A DNA stretch of 34,706 nt from Candidatus Scalindua rubra (lineage in GTDB: Bacteria > Planctomycetota > Brocadiia > Brocadiales > Scalinduaceae). The translations under genes were made by a program, and so were the position numbers. Of this stretch, positions 1 to 9,229 are shown one piece after another (the stretch's first letter is position 1; every line of letters begins with the position of its first letter). The stretch lies in contig MAYW01000035.1 of the NCBI GenBank assembly GCA_001723765.1, forward strand, positions 1 to 34,706, read 5' to 3'. Below the pieces are notes generated by a model, which searched no databases, was not told the origin of the DNA, and worked only from the letters and a program-made list of their open reading frames with translations.

Positions 1-123
1 GTATTGAATGTTTTCCCAAATGGAAAGAAAAAACCAGCAACCCAGTCGATTGTTAGCAAAATGGATAAGGTGCAGAAACGAATCTTCGACTTATTTAAAA
101 TGAAGCATTACTTGCCAAGTTAG
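1..123 (+). CDS. C-terminal end of an unidentified protein, possibly a transposase
   Basis: An open frame enters from the left edge and stops with TAG at 121-123, giving about 40 residues that end in KMKHYLPS. The basic, helical tail (MDKVQKRIFDLFKM) resembles the C-termini of some insertion-sequence transposases, but the piece is too short to assign a family. No start, domain or catalytic residue is inside the window. The inverted-repeat DNA that follows fits a mobile-element neighbourhood. Function is therefore unknown. Confidence 0.4.
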   Translation, partial: VLNVFPNGKKKPATQSIVSKMDKVQKRIFDLFKMKHYLPS

Positions 124-169
124 GGGGAAGGACTGGATGCTGTAACTTGTTATAGTATTATAAGTTGCA

Positions 170-189
170 GAATTAGCCACGGCTAATTC
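170..189. repeat. 9-bp hairpin with 2-nt loop
   Basis: GAATTAGCC and GGCTAATTC are exact inverse complements separated by AC. There is no T-run on either side, so it is not an obvious intrinsic terminator. It lies 46 bp after the stop of the left-edge gene. Confidence 0.5.
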
Positions 190-437
190 GTAAACTCACG
201 CTAAGACTTCCTTTAATCTACCAACATACTAACCATCATCTACTATATTTTTTTAATATATTATTTTTTATGGAGGCTGTAAAGAGATAATTGTTGGTTC
301 GAATTGCATCACATAAAATGTTACTGAATAGAGTGAATAGCCTTTCACATATTTCCAGAAGACCTTCTGATACCGTTTCATTTTCATAAAAAAGAATCTA
401 AACCATAGCAGAATTCCACATGTTTGGTTCTGGCTTG

Positions 438-532
438 CCCTGTTAGATAGGTTTTATACAAATCCCGACTTGTTATTAGAATACTTTTTGACTTATGTTG
501 CTTAAAAGATACTCACTTATTATCTAACAGGG
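438..532. repeat. MITE-like element with 12-bp terminal inverted repeats
   Basis: CCCTGTTAGATA (438-449) is exactly inverted as TATCTAACAGGG (521-532). The 95-bp unit has an AT-rich, non-coding interior. The match extends to GC just outside the repeats (GCCC/GGGC). This is the layout of a small non-autonomous transposable element, but no second copy is in the window, so it may also be a simple hairpin. Confidence 0.45.
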
Positions 533-670
533 CTTGTCCAGCTTAGGGACAGTTGCCAATTCTCTTGTGTGAATACCGCGAAGTCTTAAGACTTTAAAAT
601 TACTCTTGCAGTACACACATTAGTATGGTTAGATTAAATATTTGAAAGTGGAAATGAGGTTGTTTTTGAG

Positions 671-709
671 ATCCCCCTTCACTTCTCTAATAGAGAGGAA
701 AAGGGGGAT
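671..709. repeat. Inverted repeat upstream of the efflux operon
   Basis: ATCCCCCTT (671-679) pairs with AAGGGGGAT (701-709), and a nested TCTCT-AAT-AGAGA hairpin sits inside. It resembles the dispersed palindromes with CCCCCTT/AAGGGGG arms found in many bacterial genomes. It could form in the 5' leader of the downstream operon or end upstream transcription; there is no long T-run. Confidence 0.5.
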
Positions 710-751
710 TTCAGTTTATTATTGAAGAGCACAATAAAGGAACATTTATTC

Positions 752-1969
752 ATGGACGTTGATGATCTTTCAAGGCTTCGCATTGAGAGGACGAAATATC
801 AGACACAACGTAATAAGCGGAAAAGGTATTTTAGCTTGATTATGGTATTGGCAATTTTTGCTGTTGGTGGGATTTTATATGGGACTGGTATTCTGAAACC
901 AGCAACTAAGGTGGAGATTGTAAATGTGACGACAATATATCCTTCTCAGACGTTTACCCTACTGAACGCCAGTGGGTACGTGGTGGCGCAGCGTAAGTCA
1001 GCGGTTTCCTCGAAGATTACCAGTTGGCTCGTCTCCCTGTTTGTGGAAGAAGGGAGTATAGTGAAAAAAGGAGAGATCATTGCTACATTGGAAAACAAGG
1101 ATGTTCTGGCAGCCCTTGATAAAGCAAAGGCCAATATTGAAGTTGCCCGTTTTGAGCTGGAACATGCTGAAGCTGAACTCACCGAGGCAGCTCTTGCTTT
1201 CAACCGTACCAAAGAGTTATTGGAGAGTGAATTTGCTGCCCCATCTGAATTTGATGCTGCTGAGGCCAGATATAAAAGCGCTATTGCGGCTGTAGCAGCT
1301 AAGAAGGCAGCGCTACAGGCTGCCGAAGCAGCCTTAAAGGAAGCCGAGGTAAATCTTGAATATACCTATATACGGGCGCCATTTGATGCCGTTGTGCTTA
1401 CTAAAACCGCAGATGTCGGCGATATAGTAACGCCTGTGGGTGCAGCGGCCAACGTTCGTGCCTCGGTGGTTACAATTGCGGATATGGATTCCCTTCAAGT
1501 GGAGGCAGATGTTTCAGAATCAAACATCAAACAGGTCAAGACAGGTCAACCTTGTGAAATTCAATTGGACGCGTTACCGAATGAACGGTTTCGTGGAGAG
1601 GTGCATATGATCGTGCCCACGGCTGACCGGAGTAAGGCATCGGTGCTGGTCAAGGTTGCATTCATAGATAAAGACTCCTCCATCCTTCCAGAAATGAGCG
1701 CCAAGGTGGCATTTCTCAAGCGAGAGGTTACAAAAAAAGAGCAAAAACCTGTGAAGGCGGTACCAATTTCCGCAATAGCCAAATACAAAGGACGGGATGT
1801 TGTCTATGTTGTAACGAGCAATCGCGCGGTGGAAAAGAAGATTGAAGTAGGGAGAAGGCTAGATAACATGGTTGAAATTCTATCGGGTCTTGAAATAGGG
1901 GATAAAGTTGTGTTGTCACCGCAGGGCAAAATAAAAGACGGGAAAAGGGTAAAAATCATTGAAGAGTAA
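752..1969 (+). CDS. Periplasmic adaptor (membrane fusion) subunit of a MacA-like efflux system
   Basis: A HlyD/MacA-type adaptor of about 405 residues that would link an inner-membrane ABC transporter to an outer-membrane channel. One N-terminal membrane segment (around residues 27-47, LIMVLAIFAVGGILYG) is followed by a biotinyl-lipoyl half-motif, a long alanine/glutamate-rich coiled-coil hairpin (about residues 105-205), the returning lipoyl half (YIRAPFDAVVL) and a beta-barrel domain. I chose the ATG at 752, with AAGGAA upstream; a TTG at 722 in frame has weaker support. The stop codon touches the ATG of the ATPase gene, so the four genes are probably one operon. Substrate unknown. Confidence 0.88.
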   Translation: MDVDDLSRLRIERTKYQTQRNKRKRYFSLIMVLAIFAVGGILYGTGILKPATKVEIVNVTTIYPSQTFTLLNASGYVVAQRKSAVSSKITSWLVSLFVEEGSIVKKGEIIATLENKDVLAALDKAKANIEVARFELEHAEAELTEAALAFNRTKELLESEFAAPSEFDAAEARYKSAIAAVAAKKAALQAAEAALKEAEVNLEYTYIRAPFDAVVLTKTADVGDIVTPVGAAANVRASVVTIADMDSLQVEADVSESNIKQVKTGQPCEIQLDALPNERFRGEVHMIVPTADRSKASVLVKVAFIDKDSSILPEMSAKVAFLKREVTKKEQKPVKAVPISAIAKYKGRDVVYVVTSNRAVEKKIEVGRRLDNMVEILSGLEIGDKVVLSPQGKIKDGKRVKIIEE

Positions 1970-2659
1970 ATGCAAAACAAAGAACTGATCGTCACTATTC
2001 ATAACGTAAGCAAGTCATATCAAAAGGGGAGCCGGATAATACGGGTACTTGAGAATATCTCGCTTGAAATCGAGGGGGGAGAATTTCTTGCGCTTATGGG
2101 CCCTTCAGGTTCTGGGAAGAGTACACTCCTAAACCTCATTGCAGGATTGGACAATGTGGACCGGGGTACAATAGAAGTAGGCGGATTGGGTATTACAACA
2201 CTTTCTGAAACAGATCTTGCTCGTTGGCGTTCGGTTAACGTGGGCTTTATTTTTCAATTCTACAATCTCATTCCAGTGCTCACTGCCTTTGAGAATGTTG
2301 AATTACCGCTCCTTTTGACCGGGCTTTCCAAAAGTGAGCGGAGAGAGCACGTGGCTGCGGCCTTGCGAATTGTAAATATGGATGACCGCATTGGTCACTA
2401 TCCACATCAACTCTCCGGTGGTCAGCAGCAACGAGTTGCTATTGCCCGAGCAGTAGTTACTGATCCTACCATTTTAGTGGCCGATGAACCTACAGGTGAT
2501 CTTGACCGGTCTTCCGCTGAGAATGTGCTCGAGCTTATGCGTCGCCTAAATCGTGACCTGGGCAAGACTATTATTATGGTTACCCATGACCCATGGGCAG
2601 GAAAATGGGCATATTCCATGGAACATCTCGACAAAGGTATCCTCAGTCATGATCTTTAA
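1970..2659 (+). CDS. ABC transporter ATPase, MacB/LolD type
   Basis: A complete 229-residue ATPase. Visible motifs: Walker A GPSGSGKST (about residues 45-53), Q-loop in FIFQFYNLIP, the signature LSGGQQQRVAIARA, Walker B ILVADEP followed by TGDLD, and the switch histidine in IMVTHDP. This is the LolD/MacB/FtsE branch, which works with FtsX-like permeases and usually moves lipoproteins, antibiotics or peptides by a mechanical cycle. Its start follows the adaptor stop directly and its end overlaps the first permease by 11 bases, which indicates translational coupling. Confidence 0.93.
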   Translation: MQNKELIVTIHNVSKSYQKGSRIIRVLENISLEIEGGEFLALMGPSGSGKSTLLNLIAGLDNVDRGTIEVGGLGITTLSETDLARWRSVNVGFIFQFYNLIPVLTAFENVELPLLLTGLSKSERREHVAAALRIVNMDDRIGHYPHQLSGGQQQRVAIARAVVTDPTILVADEPTGDLDRSSAENVLELMRRLNRDLGKTIIMVTHDPWAGKWAYSMEHLDKGILSHDL

Positions 2660-3806
2660 GATCCTTTTTAGGAATGCTTTCCGGCATAAGCTACGTACCT
2701 TTCTGACCGTGTGTGGTATGGCCATAGCTATCCTTGCCTTTGGATTGCTTCGCACAGTAATTGATGCGTGGTACGCTGGGGTAGAGGCATCTTCTGCAAA
2801 TCGCCTGGTGACCAGGAATGCAATCTCCCTGGTCTTTAGATTACCACTTTCCTATAGAGATACGATTCGTCGCATTGAAGGTGTTGAAATCGTCTCTCAC
2901 GGCAACTGGTTCGGTGGCTATTATATCGATGAGAAGGATTTTTTCGCCAACTTTGCCGTGGAACCGAGGAGTTATCTGGAGCTTTATCCTGAGTATGTAA
3001 TCCCTGATGACCAAAGGGTAAAGTTTCTCAAAGACAGAAAAGGATGTTTGGCAGGTAAAAAAATTGCAGAACGATTCGGATGGAGTGTTGGAGATACCGT
3101 AACACTTACCGGAACCATCTTTCCTGGCAAATGGGACTTTCTCGTATGCGCCATTTATGAAGGAAGGGATAAGAACATAGACGAGACCTTGTTTTTTTTT
3201 CACTGGGACTATCTCAATGAGTCACTAAAGAAGAATAAGCCTGTTTCCCCGGACTATGTTGGTTTTTATATTATCGGCATAGAAAATCCCTATATAGCTG
3301 CCAGAACAGCAGAGGCCATCGATAGAACCTTTAAGAATTCCCTTGCAGAGACGCTTACCGAAACGGAAAAGGCATTTCAGACGGGCTTCGTTACTATGAG
3401 TGAGGCCATTCTTAAAGCCATTCAGCTCGTATCGTTTGTTGTCATCTTTATTATTCTTGTTGTAGTGGCGAATACCATGGGCATGTCCGTGCGTGAACGC
3501 ATTGGGGAATATGCCGTATTTAAAACCCTGGGTTTTCGTGCCTGGCAGATTACTTTGCTTATTATTGGTGAATCCATGGTGATTACGTGTTTTGGCGGGG
3601 TCACGGGTATCCTCCTGACGTTCCCTGCAGCCAAGGGATTTTCAATGGCTGTGGATAAATTCTTTCCGGTGTTCAATATAACATGGGAAACGATGTATCT
3701 GGACATGGCGGTTACCGTGATCGTTGGGCTTGCAGCAGGGATATTTCCTGCCTCTAGGGCTGTTACCGTTCGTATCGCCGAAGGCTCAGGAGGATTGGAT
3801 AGGTGA
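2649..3806 (+). CDS. FtsX-like ABC permease, first of two
   Basis: About 385 residues with the MacB/LolC permease layout: one N-terminal membrane helix (LRTFLTVCGMAIAILAFGLL), a large periplasmic domain (about residues 45-250) and three C-terminal helices containing the family's ERIGEYAVFKTLGF coupling region. I chose the ATG at 2649, within the end of the ATPase gene; a longer frame from 2553 would overlap the ATPase by over 100 bases and adds no plausible domain. A GTGA overlap joins it to the second permease. Two different permease genes rather than one suggest a heterodimer. Confidence 0.9.
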   Translation: MIFKILFRNAFRHKLRTFLTVCGMAIAILAFGLLRTVIDAWYAGVEASSANRLVTRNAISLVFRLPLSYRDTIRRIEGVEIVSHGNWFGGYYIDEKDFFANFAVEPRSYLELYPEYVIPDDQRVKFLKDRKGCLAGKKIAERFGWSVGDTVTLTGTIFPGKWDFLVCAIYEGRDKNIDETLFFFHWDYLNESLKKNKPVSPDYVGFYIIGIENPYIAARTAEAIDRTFKNSLAETLTETEKAFQTGFVTMSEAILKAIQLVSFVVIFIILVVVANTMGMSVRERIGEYAVFKTLGFRAWQITLLIIGESMVITCFGGVTGILLTFPAAKGFSMAVDKFFPVFNITWETMYLDMAVTVIVGLAAGIFPASRAVTVRIAEGSGGLDR

Positions 3807-4969
3807 GTCTTATCTTCTTTTATAGTCTACGCAATCTCCTCACAAGGCGTTTTACCACGATTCTTACTGCATTGGGCATGGCGCTCGTTGTCTTTGTCTT
3901 TGCCTCCATCATCATGCTTGCCGAGGGGTTGCAACAAACCCTCGTCGAGACAGGATCGAGTGATAATGTGGTCGTCCTCAGGAGGTCTGCTGAGACAGAG
4001 GTGCAGAGCAGGATTGATAGGCACCAGGCATCTATTGTGGAGACCCAACCAGAAATTGCCCTTGGTAAAGATGGTCAAAGGCTCCTTGCCAAAGAACTGC
4101 TGGTGCTCATTACCCTGCAAAAGAAAGGCAGCAAGGGTATTGCTAATGTAGTTATCCGCGGAATCGGCAAGCAATCGTTATCTTTACGGCCTCAGGTAAA
4201 ACTCATGGCCGGGCGTATACCCGGGTGGGGCACGTCTGAAATCATGGTCGGCCAGAGTGTGGCAAAACGCTTCAAAAATGCAGGGTTATTGAAGACACTT
4301 TTCTTTGCCATGCGCTCATGGAATATAGTTGGTATCTTTGATGCTGGAGATACGGGATTTAGTTCAGAAATCTGGGGAGATGCAGATCAGCTTATGCAGT
4401 CATTTCGACGACAGGCGTATTCTTCCGTCATCTTCCGGTTGCGGGATTCTTCTCATTTTCATGGATTCAAGAAACGTCTTGAAAGCGACCCCCGACTAAC
4501 CCTTGGCGCCTTACGGGAGAAAGATTATTACCTGAAGCAGTCGGAGACGATGGCCACGTTCTTGCGTATACTTGGCATTTCATTGACACTCATATTCTCC
4601 ATCGGTGCAGTGGTCGGAGCTATGATTACGATGTATGCGGCGGTGGCCAACCGTACGGCTGAAATTGGCACCATGCGCGCCCTTGGTTTTCAGCGTTCGA
4701 GCATCCTCTTTGCTTTTCTTCTGGAGTCCCTCATCCTTGGTTTTTTTGGAGGATGTGCTGGTCTCTTTTTTGCTTCTTTACTTCAGTTTATGACCGTTTC
4801 CACGATGAACTTTCAGACATTTTCCGAACTCGCCTTTAGTTTCTCTATTACGCCGGGAATCATCATCAAGGCCATGTCATTTTCTCTATTTATGGGTTTT
4901 GCAGGAGGAATACTCCCTGCCCTCAGGGCTTCACGTATGAATATTGTGGATTCACTTCGAGAGGTTTGA
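3803..4969 (+). CDS. FtsX-like ABC permease, second of two
   Basis: A 388-residue permease with the same plan as its neighbour: N-terminal helix (FTTILTALGMALVVFVFASI), periplasmic domain to about residue 265, three C-terminal helices and the RTAEIGTMRALGF coupling motif. It starts at GTG 3803 with AGGAGG nine bases upstream, overlapping the previous stop. It is the last gene of the four-gene operon; no outer-membrane TolC-like gene follows. Sequence divergence from the first permease indicates an old duplication. Confidence 0.9.
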   Translation: MSLIFFYSLRNLLTRRFTTILTALGMALVVFVFASIIMLAEGLQQTLVETGSSDNVVVLRRSAETEVQSRIDRHQASIVETQPEIALGKDGQRLLAKELLVLITLQKKGSKGIANVVIRGIGKQSLSLRPQVKLMAGRIPGWGTSEIMVGQSVAKRFKNAGLLKTLFFAMRSWNIVGIFDAGDTGFSSEIWGDADQLMQSFRRQAYSSVIFRLRDSSHFHGFKKRLESDPRLTLGALREKDYYLKQSETMATFLRILGISLTLIFSIGAVVGAMITMYAAVANRTAEIGTMRALGFQRSSILFAFLLESLILGFFGGCAGLFFASLLQFMTVSTMNFQTFSELAFSFSITPGIIIKAMSFSLFMGFAGGILPALRASRMNIVDSLREV

Positions 4970-5109
4970 AGAAGCATTTTATATGGACTGGCAATGGGGA
5001 GGGGGATTAATGGTAAAGAAAAGGTTACAGATATCCACATAGTTTTGATAGTAAGGAATTAGTTCAGACTTACAAAGCAATAGAATCTTCTTCTTTAAGG
5101 ATTCCTGTG

Positions 5110-5742
5110 TCATTTAGTACGATCTGGATCATCGTCATATATGTCTGCGACGCCATCACCATCCTTGTCTCTCAGAAAATCCGTATCATTGTCATTGGTT
5201 AAAAATACTTCCCCAAAGGGATAAGGGGTCTTGCAAACGCTTCTATACGAACCTGGTGATTCTTGAAAACCAGTTTCAAATTCCGTTACAGAGATCTCTC
5301 CGTTTACGACAAAACTGAAGATACTGGAACGATTGCCCGGTTTTATTGTTTGATCCGGTTTCTCAACTGTATATTTAGTGGTTTTTGAGCCAAAATATCC
5401 ATCAAACGTCCAGGTAATTTTTTGATCTTTACCATGTATAGTAACTTTGGAGTCCCATAGGTCTGGACCCGTAACATTATCCCTGAATAGATGGTCTGCC
5501 GATGTTGCATCCTTGGAGATATATTTTAGAGTCAGTAATGCAATGTGTTCAACATGATGCTTTGGGTTGGGTTCATTTTGATCGTCATTGATTACTTGAA
5601 AACAGTATCTAATAAAGCCAGGAACCTGAGTAGCGCCAACGTCAACCCTGATAGAGTCAGCAAAGGCGCTCTTTGCTCCTATAAGGATGCAAATACAAAG
5701 CGAGATAGAGAGTAATGTTTTGTTAAGTCTAAATTTGTTCAT
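5110..5742 (-). CDS. Secreted protein with a calcium-loop-like C-terminus
   Basis: A 210-residue protein with a clear Sec signal peptide (basic MNKFRLNK, hydrophobic core, likely cut after AFA near residue 28). The body looks beta-rich and matches no family I recognise. The last 20 residues contain DKDGDGVADIYDDDPD, a thrombospondin type 3 / dockerin-like Asp-rich loop that normally binds calcium and often links or anchors extracellular proteins. AAGGAG lies upstream of the ATG. It converges on the efflux operon and seems to be a single gene. Confidence 0.75.
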   Translation of the reverse strand: MNKFRLNKTLLSISLCICILIGAKSAFADSIRVDVGATQVPGFIRYCFQVINDDQNEPNPKHHVEHIALLTLKYISKDATSADHLFRDNVTGPDLWDSKVTIHGKDQKITWTFDGYFGSKTTKYTVEKPDQTIKPGNRSSIFSFVVNGEISVTEFETGFQESPGSYRSVCKTPYPFGEVFLTNDNDTDFLRDKDGDGVADIYDDDPDRTK

Positions 5743-6056
5743 TAAGGTATCTCCTTTCTAGTAATTAAACTTGCTATTAATTTTAATGATAATATACAGT
5801 TTCTTAAGTTTTGTGAGGTGCATAATAGTACTGAAAATATCATGAATTGTAAAGAAAATCAAGGGTAGGTAATAAAAAAAGATTAGAGATTGGGTCTTGA
5901 CATTCTTTTAAAAATATATACTATTACTAACCTTATCCGTGAATAACTACATACCGGTTAATCAACAAATTGAGCGCCAATCGTACTAGCCAAAACCGAT
6001 TGGCTCAAACCCAGAGGAAAATATTACTTTTATAGTTAGTTAATTTTTACAGGCTT
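5743..6056. other. Divergent intergenic region
   Basis: This 314-bp AT-rich region separates two divergently transcribed genes. It contains the candidate rightward promoter at 5897-5924 and the AAGGAG of the leftward secreted-protein gene. No other feature is seen. Confidence 0.5.
5897..5924 (+). promoter_or_regulatory. Candidate sigma-70 promoter for the dCache sensor gene
   Basis: An exact TTGACA is followed after 16 bp by TACTAT (an alternative TATACT lies at 14 bp). The start codon is about 130 bp downstream, so the mRNA would have a long leader. Based on sequence match only. Confidence 0.45.
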
Positions 6057-7088
6057 ATGACAAAAAAGGCAGCGTTAGCAATTTTAATCTCTCTTTTAAC
6101 CTTTTTTCTAATCGTACCGTTCTTAAGTTACAGGTCTTTTAAATCGGCAATAAAAGAGGAATTTTTGAATCACCTTGTTACTACCAGGGACCTTGTAAAA
6201 CTTCAGATATGGAATTATTTTAACGATAGATATGGTGATATAGACATCCTCTCGAGAAATCCAGTAACTTCTCAAGGTTTTATTCGATTACACAGTGCTT
6301 TTCTAGCTTATGGTATCGAACACGCCCAATTTCAAAAAATAAAAAATATTTATCAGCCATTAATGGACTATTACATCTCTGACTACGGCTACACAAACAT
6401 ATTTTTCATTGATAAAGATGGAAACGTAATATTTACAGCATTGAGAGAGGACTTTAGCGGGACTAATTTAATTACGGGGGATTATAAACAACATAGTATT
6501 GTTCCGGTGTTCAAAAGAGCTTTGGAAGACGTAAATTTTGGGGACTATACATGGAATGATAAGGCAAATGATTATACGGCTCACTTTGCTGCTCCAGTCT
6601 ACAAAGATGAAAATTTATTAGGTGTAATAATAACAGAAATCCCTTTCGCTCACCTGGATACTATGCTGACACAAAGGGCCGGTATGGGACAATCTGGCGA
6701 AGAGTACTTAGTGGGTGAAGACGGTCTTATGCGGTCGAATTCAAGATTTTCTGTAAAACCTACAATACTTCAAAAAGAGGTAGATACAGAAGCAACAAGA
6801 GAGGCATTTGAAGGATATGTTGGCACAAAGATCATAGACGGTTATCGAGGCGTTCGTGTATTAAGCGCATATACACCGCTCAATCTTAATTTTATTAATT
6901 GGGCCCTCCTGGTTGAGATTGATGAAGCAGAGGCATTTGCCCCCATACGTGCCGTGGAGACTAAACTGAAAATAGTTGCATCCATAATCAGCGCCATAGC
7001 TATAGGATACATCTATTTAACATATAGAAGTTATAAGAAAGAAAATAAACATAATATCTCAGAATCTGAAGTACAATCCGAAGCTTAA
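6057..7088 (+). CDS. Membrane-anchored dCache sensor protein without output domain
   Basis: A 343-residue protein with an N-terminal membrane helix (residues 6-27), a large extracytoplasmic region (about 30-295) with the double-Cache pattern (YGYTNIFFIDKDGNVIFTA and later GEEYLVGEDGLMRSNSRF), and a second helix around 305-325. Such regions bind small molecules in chemoreceptors and histidine kinases. Here only about 20 polar residues follow the second helix: no HAMP, methyl-accepting, kinase or GGDEF domain. The stop is clean and no output domain follows in another frame. It may work with a separate partner or be a truncated receptor. Confidence 0.8.
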   Translation: MTKKAALAILISLLTFFLIVPFLSYRSFKSAIKEEFLNHLVTTRDLVKLQIWNYFNDRYGDIDILSRNPVTSQGFIRLHSAFLAYGIEHAQFQKIKNIYQPLMDYYISDYGYTNIFFIDKDGNVIFTALREDFSGTNLITGDYKQHSIVPVFKRALEDVNFGDYTWNDKANDYTAHFAAPVYKDENLLGVIITEIPFAHLDTMLTQRAGMGQSGEEYLVGEDGLMRSNSRFSVKPTILQKEVDTEATREAFEGYVGTKIIDGYRGVRVLSAYTPLNLNFINWALLVEIDEAEAFAPIRAVETKLKIVASIISAIAIGYIYLTYRSYKKENKHNISESEVQSEA

Positions 7089-7676
7089 CTGGATTGTATA
7101 GGGATTTCCATTATAATCCTTTGTGCAGCAAGATACATCCTTGTCATTTTTATCCGCCAATCTTTGTGGCGGGCTGAGCCCTTCGCCCCCTGTCATTCTG
7201 AATCCTTCGCTCTTTGTCATTCTGAGCGAAACGGAGAGAAGCGAAGAATCTTTATTTTGTGCACAGAGAATATATACTAATACTTAAAATGCAGTGCTCA
7301 GGATAAACTCCGTGAAGAATCTGATGTTTTCGGCTCAGGATAAATACCGCTAAGAATCTCTCGTTAGTAAGCCAATGATGTTTTGTGAGGTTAGTGAAGT
7401 CTCCATAAAGAGATTCTTCGGTCGTTCCTCCCTCAGAATGACATGCTGAAATGTCATTCTGAATGTAGCGAAGCGGAATGAAGAATCTAACTTAAATATC
7501 ATATCCCGAAATCCATACATCAAGCTCATGCCTTCAAAATAATCGTGATTAACATTGATTTATTAGCGCACTAAATATCTTTTTCATTTTATCAATATTA
7601 TTAGTGGATACTCATAAATATTTTACAGGTGAGGTAGCAAGAAATTGTTTTATTTAATTCGCTTACTAATGAAATT
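7089..7676. other. Repeat-rich intergenic region
   Basis: No gene is seen in these 588 bp. The middle is occupied by copies of a TGTCATTCTGA repeat (separate entry). The last 150 bp are AT-rich and may hold the promoter of the TauE/SafE gene, without a clear match. Confidence 0.6.
7215..7488. repeat. TGTCATTCTGA dispersed-repeat cluster
   Basis: Three related units are present: a direct copy beginning TGTCATTCTGAGCG and ending GAAGAATCT (about 7215-7251), an inverted copy from AGATTCTTCGG to CAGAATGACA (about 7410-7443), and another direct copy (about 7453-7488). The first and second could fold as a long stem. Similar units are common dispersed repeats in many bacteria and are probably non-autonomous mobile DNA. 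Confidence 0.65.
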
Positions 7677-8398
7677 ATGAATTTACTGTTGATTCTATTA
7701 ATAACCTTCTTAACAGCAGGACTCACCCTCCTTACCGGGTTTGGATTGGGTACTGTGATGACGCCTGTCTTCACATTTTTTTATGATATAAAGGTAGCAA
7801 TCCTTATGGTGGCCCTTATTCATTTCTTAAATAATCTTTTGAAGCTAGGATTGTTCTGGAAAAACGTTGGTTTTTCCATAATACGTCGGTTTGGAGTTGT
7901 TTCGATTATGGGTGCATTACTTGGCGCATATTTTCAATTTTATGTTTATTCAAGTACTCTTAAGATTTTTCTTGGCATTGTGCTCGTTATATTAGGCGGA
8001 AGAGAACTTTTACCACAAAAAAGAAGTGGACATTACCTAAAAGGATTGACTTCCTGGGTGGATTTTCGTCCGGGTTGCTGGGGGGTCTTGTAGGTAATCA
8101 GGGTGCAATTCGTAGCGCTTACCTGCTCAATTACGATATTTCAAAGGAAACGTTTATTGCTACTGGAACAATGATTGCCTGTCTTGTGGATGCAAGCAGG
8201 ATACCGTTATATATGATTCATTACAAACAGTTACTTTTTGATGAATGGAAAACTCTGGCTATAGTTACATCTATTGCCTTCCTTGGCACAATAATAGGTA
8301 AAAGATTATTGAAAAGAGTATCTCTGGGGAACTTTAAGAAGGTTGTGGCTGTGATGGTTGTAATCCTTGGTATACTCCTTGTTTCATCAATTGTATAA
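7677..8398 (+). CDS. TauE/SafE (TSUP) family membrane permease, interrupted by a frameshift
   Basis: Two overlapping frames together make one TSUP-type transporter of about 240 residues and eight hydrophobic helices. The first half (to about 8022) carries the family N-terminus with GFGLGTVMTPVF; the second half continues in another frame with GGFSSGLLGGLVGNQG, the repeated family motif. Adding one A to the run of six at 8017-8022 joins them without a stop. The family exports sulfite, sulfoacetate or other organosulfur anions; the substrate here cannot be told. Either a sequencing error or a recent inactivation. Confidence 0.8.
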
Positions 8399-8411
8399 AC
8401 TATAAAGTGTA

Positions 8412-9017
8412 TTATTTCATTGAGCGAACTGGACGGACATAGTTACTGGCATTGTCGTAGTGCCAGCATACGTAACCACCGTAACCACCACTGAAGCGTA
8501 CGTTCCACGCTCCATCCAAATAACTAGCAGTATCATTTTCGTCACCTGTCCAAATACCGCTTTGTTTTATATCAAAAACAGTATCTATGTATAGGTCGCC
8601 ATTCTTTTTGCTCGATTCCAACAAAGACGCAGCTTCTTCCACAGTAGGTAATCTCCAGTCGTAATACCCGGCATATCCCCTACTGTTTAAGTCCCTTACC
8701 CATTGTTTCGCTTTATTCCACTCCATATCTTTATCAGAACCGGATTGATGCCACATCATGCCTGTGGCATGGTCTATTACCACACTGTCTCCATTTATAG
8801 ACTTCTCCTCATAGCGATGGATGATTGTACTGTGTCCATAAAATCCTTTATTATGATTATTAAGTATAAAAATATTCGAGATTGATTGCACTTGAAAAAC
8901 AGATAAATCTCTATAAGATGAACGCAGGGTTATATGCGGCTCTTCTGCTGCCTGTATAATCGGTGTATATAGAAATACAAATGATATGATTAAGAGTAAT
9001 AGTTCAGCCCACCGCAA
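8412..9017 (-). CDS. Secreted DUF1566 (Lcl C-terminal-like) domain protein
   Basis: About 200 residues. The N-terminus is hydrophobic and looks like a signal peptide ending near IIQAAEE. The second half has the DUF1566 pattern: ATGMMWHQSG, a YYDWRLPTVEEAASLL block, SGIWTGDEN and a final YVRPVRSMK. Such domains occur in surface and adhesion-type proteins. The only available start is TTG at 9017, within the end of an inverted-repeat element, so the original N-terminus may have been replaced. No good ribosome-binding site is visible. Confidence 0.65.
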   Translation of the reverse strand: MRWAELLLLIISFVFLYTPIIQAAEEPHITLRSSYRDLSVFQVQSISNIFILNNHNKGFYGHSTIIHRYEEKSINGDSVVIDHATGMMWHQSGSDKDMEWNKAKQWVRDLNSRGYAGYYDWRLPTVEEAASLLESSKKNGDLYIDTVFDIKQSGIWTGDENDTASYLDGAWNVRFSGGYGGYVCWHYDNASNYVRPVRSMK

Positions 9018-9229
9018 AGACGCAAAGGCCTGTACTGAACGTAGGTGAAGTGACGCAAAGAAAAAATTTGAGAAAAAAAAACATAAACGTTAATTTTGGC
9101 CAACATTTCAGATCATTGATCAGGGATTTCAGTATTATACGTCTAAAAAAAACGGTTTTGGGGTCTTTTCACTATTTTTTTAAAAATCTTTGCGCTCTTT
9201 GCGTTTTTTGCGGTGAACTATTACGGTAT
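8996..9229. repeat. MITE-like element with CGCAAAG terminal repeats
   Basis: The left end GTAATAGTTCAGCCCACCG followed by CAAAGACGCAAAG is inverted at the right end as CTTTGCG...TTTTTTGCGGTG and GAACTATTAC. The unit is about 230 bp. A frame inside it encodes a low-complexity NLCALCVFCGE string, which is just the translation of the repeat. After it, 9230-9447 holds no feature I can support. Confidence 0.6.

Larger units (their letters stand above)
124..751. other. Intergenic region with inverted repeats
   Basis: No convincing gene is seen in this 628-bp stretch. It holds three inverted repeats, listed separately: a 9-bp hairpin at 170-189, a MITE-like pair at 438-532 and a hairpin at 671-709 just before the efflux operon. 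The promoter of the efflux operon probably lies here, but no clear -35/-10 pair stands out. Confidence 0.6.

Noticed and set aside
2553-2648. Upstream extension of the first permease
   Set aside because: It would overlap the ATPase by over 100 bases, while ATG 2649 gives the usual permease N-terminus.
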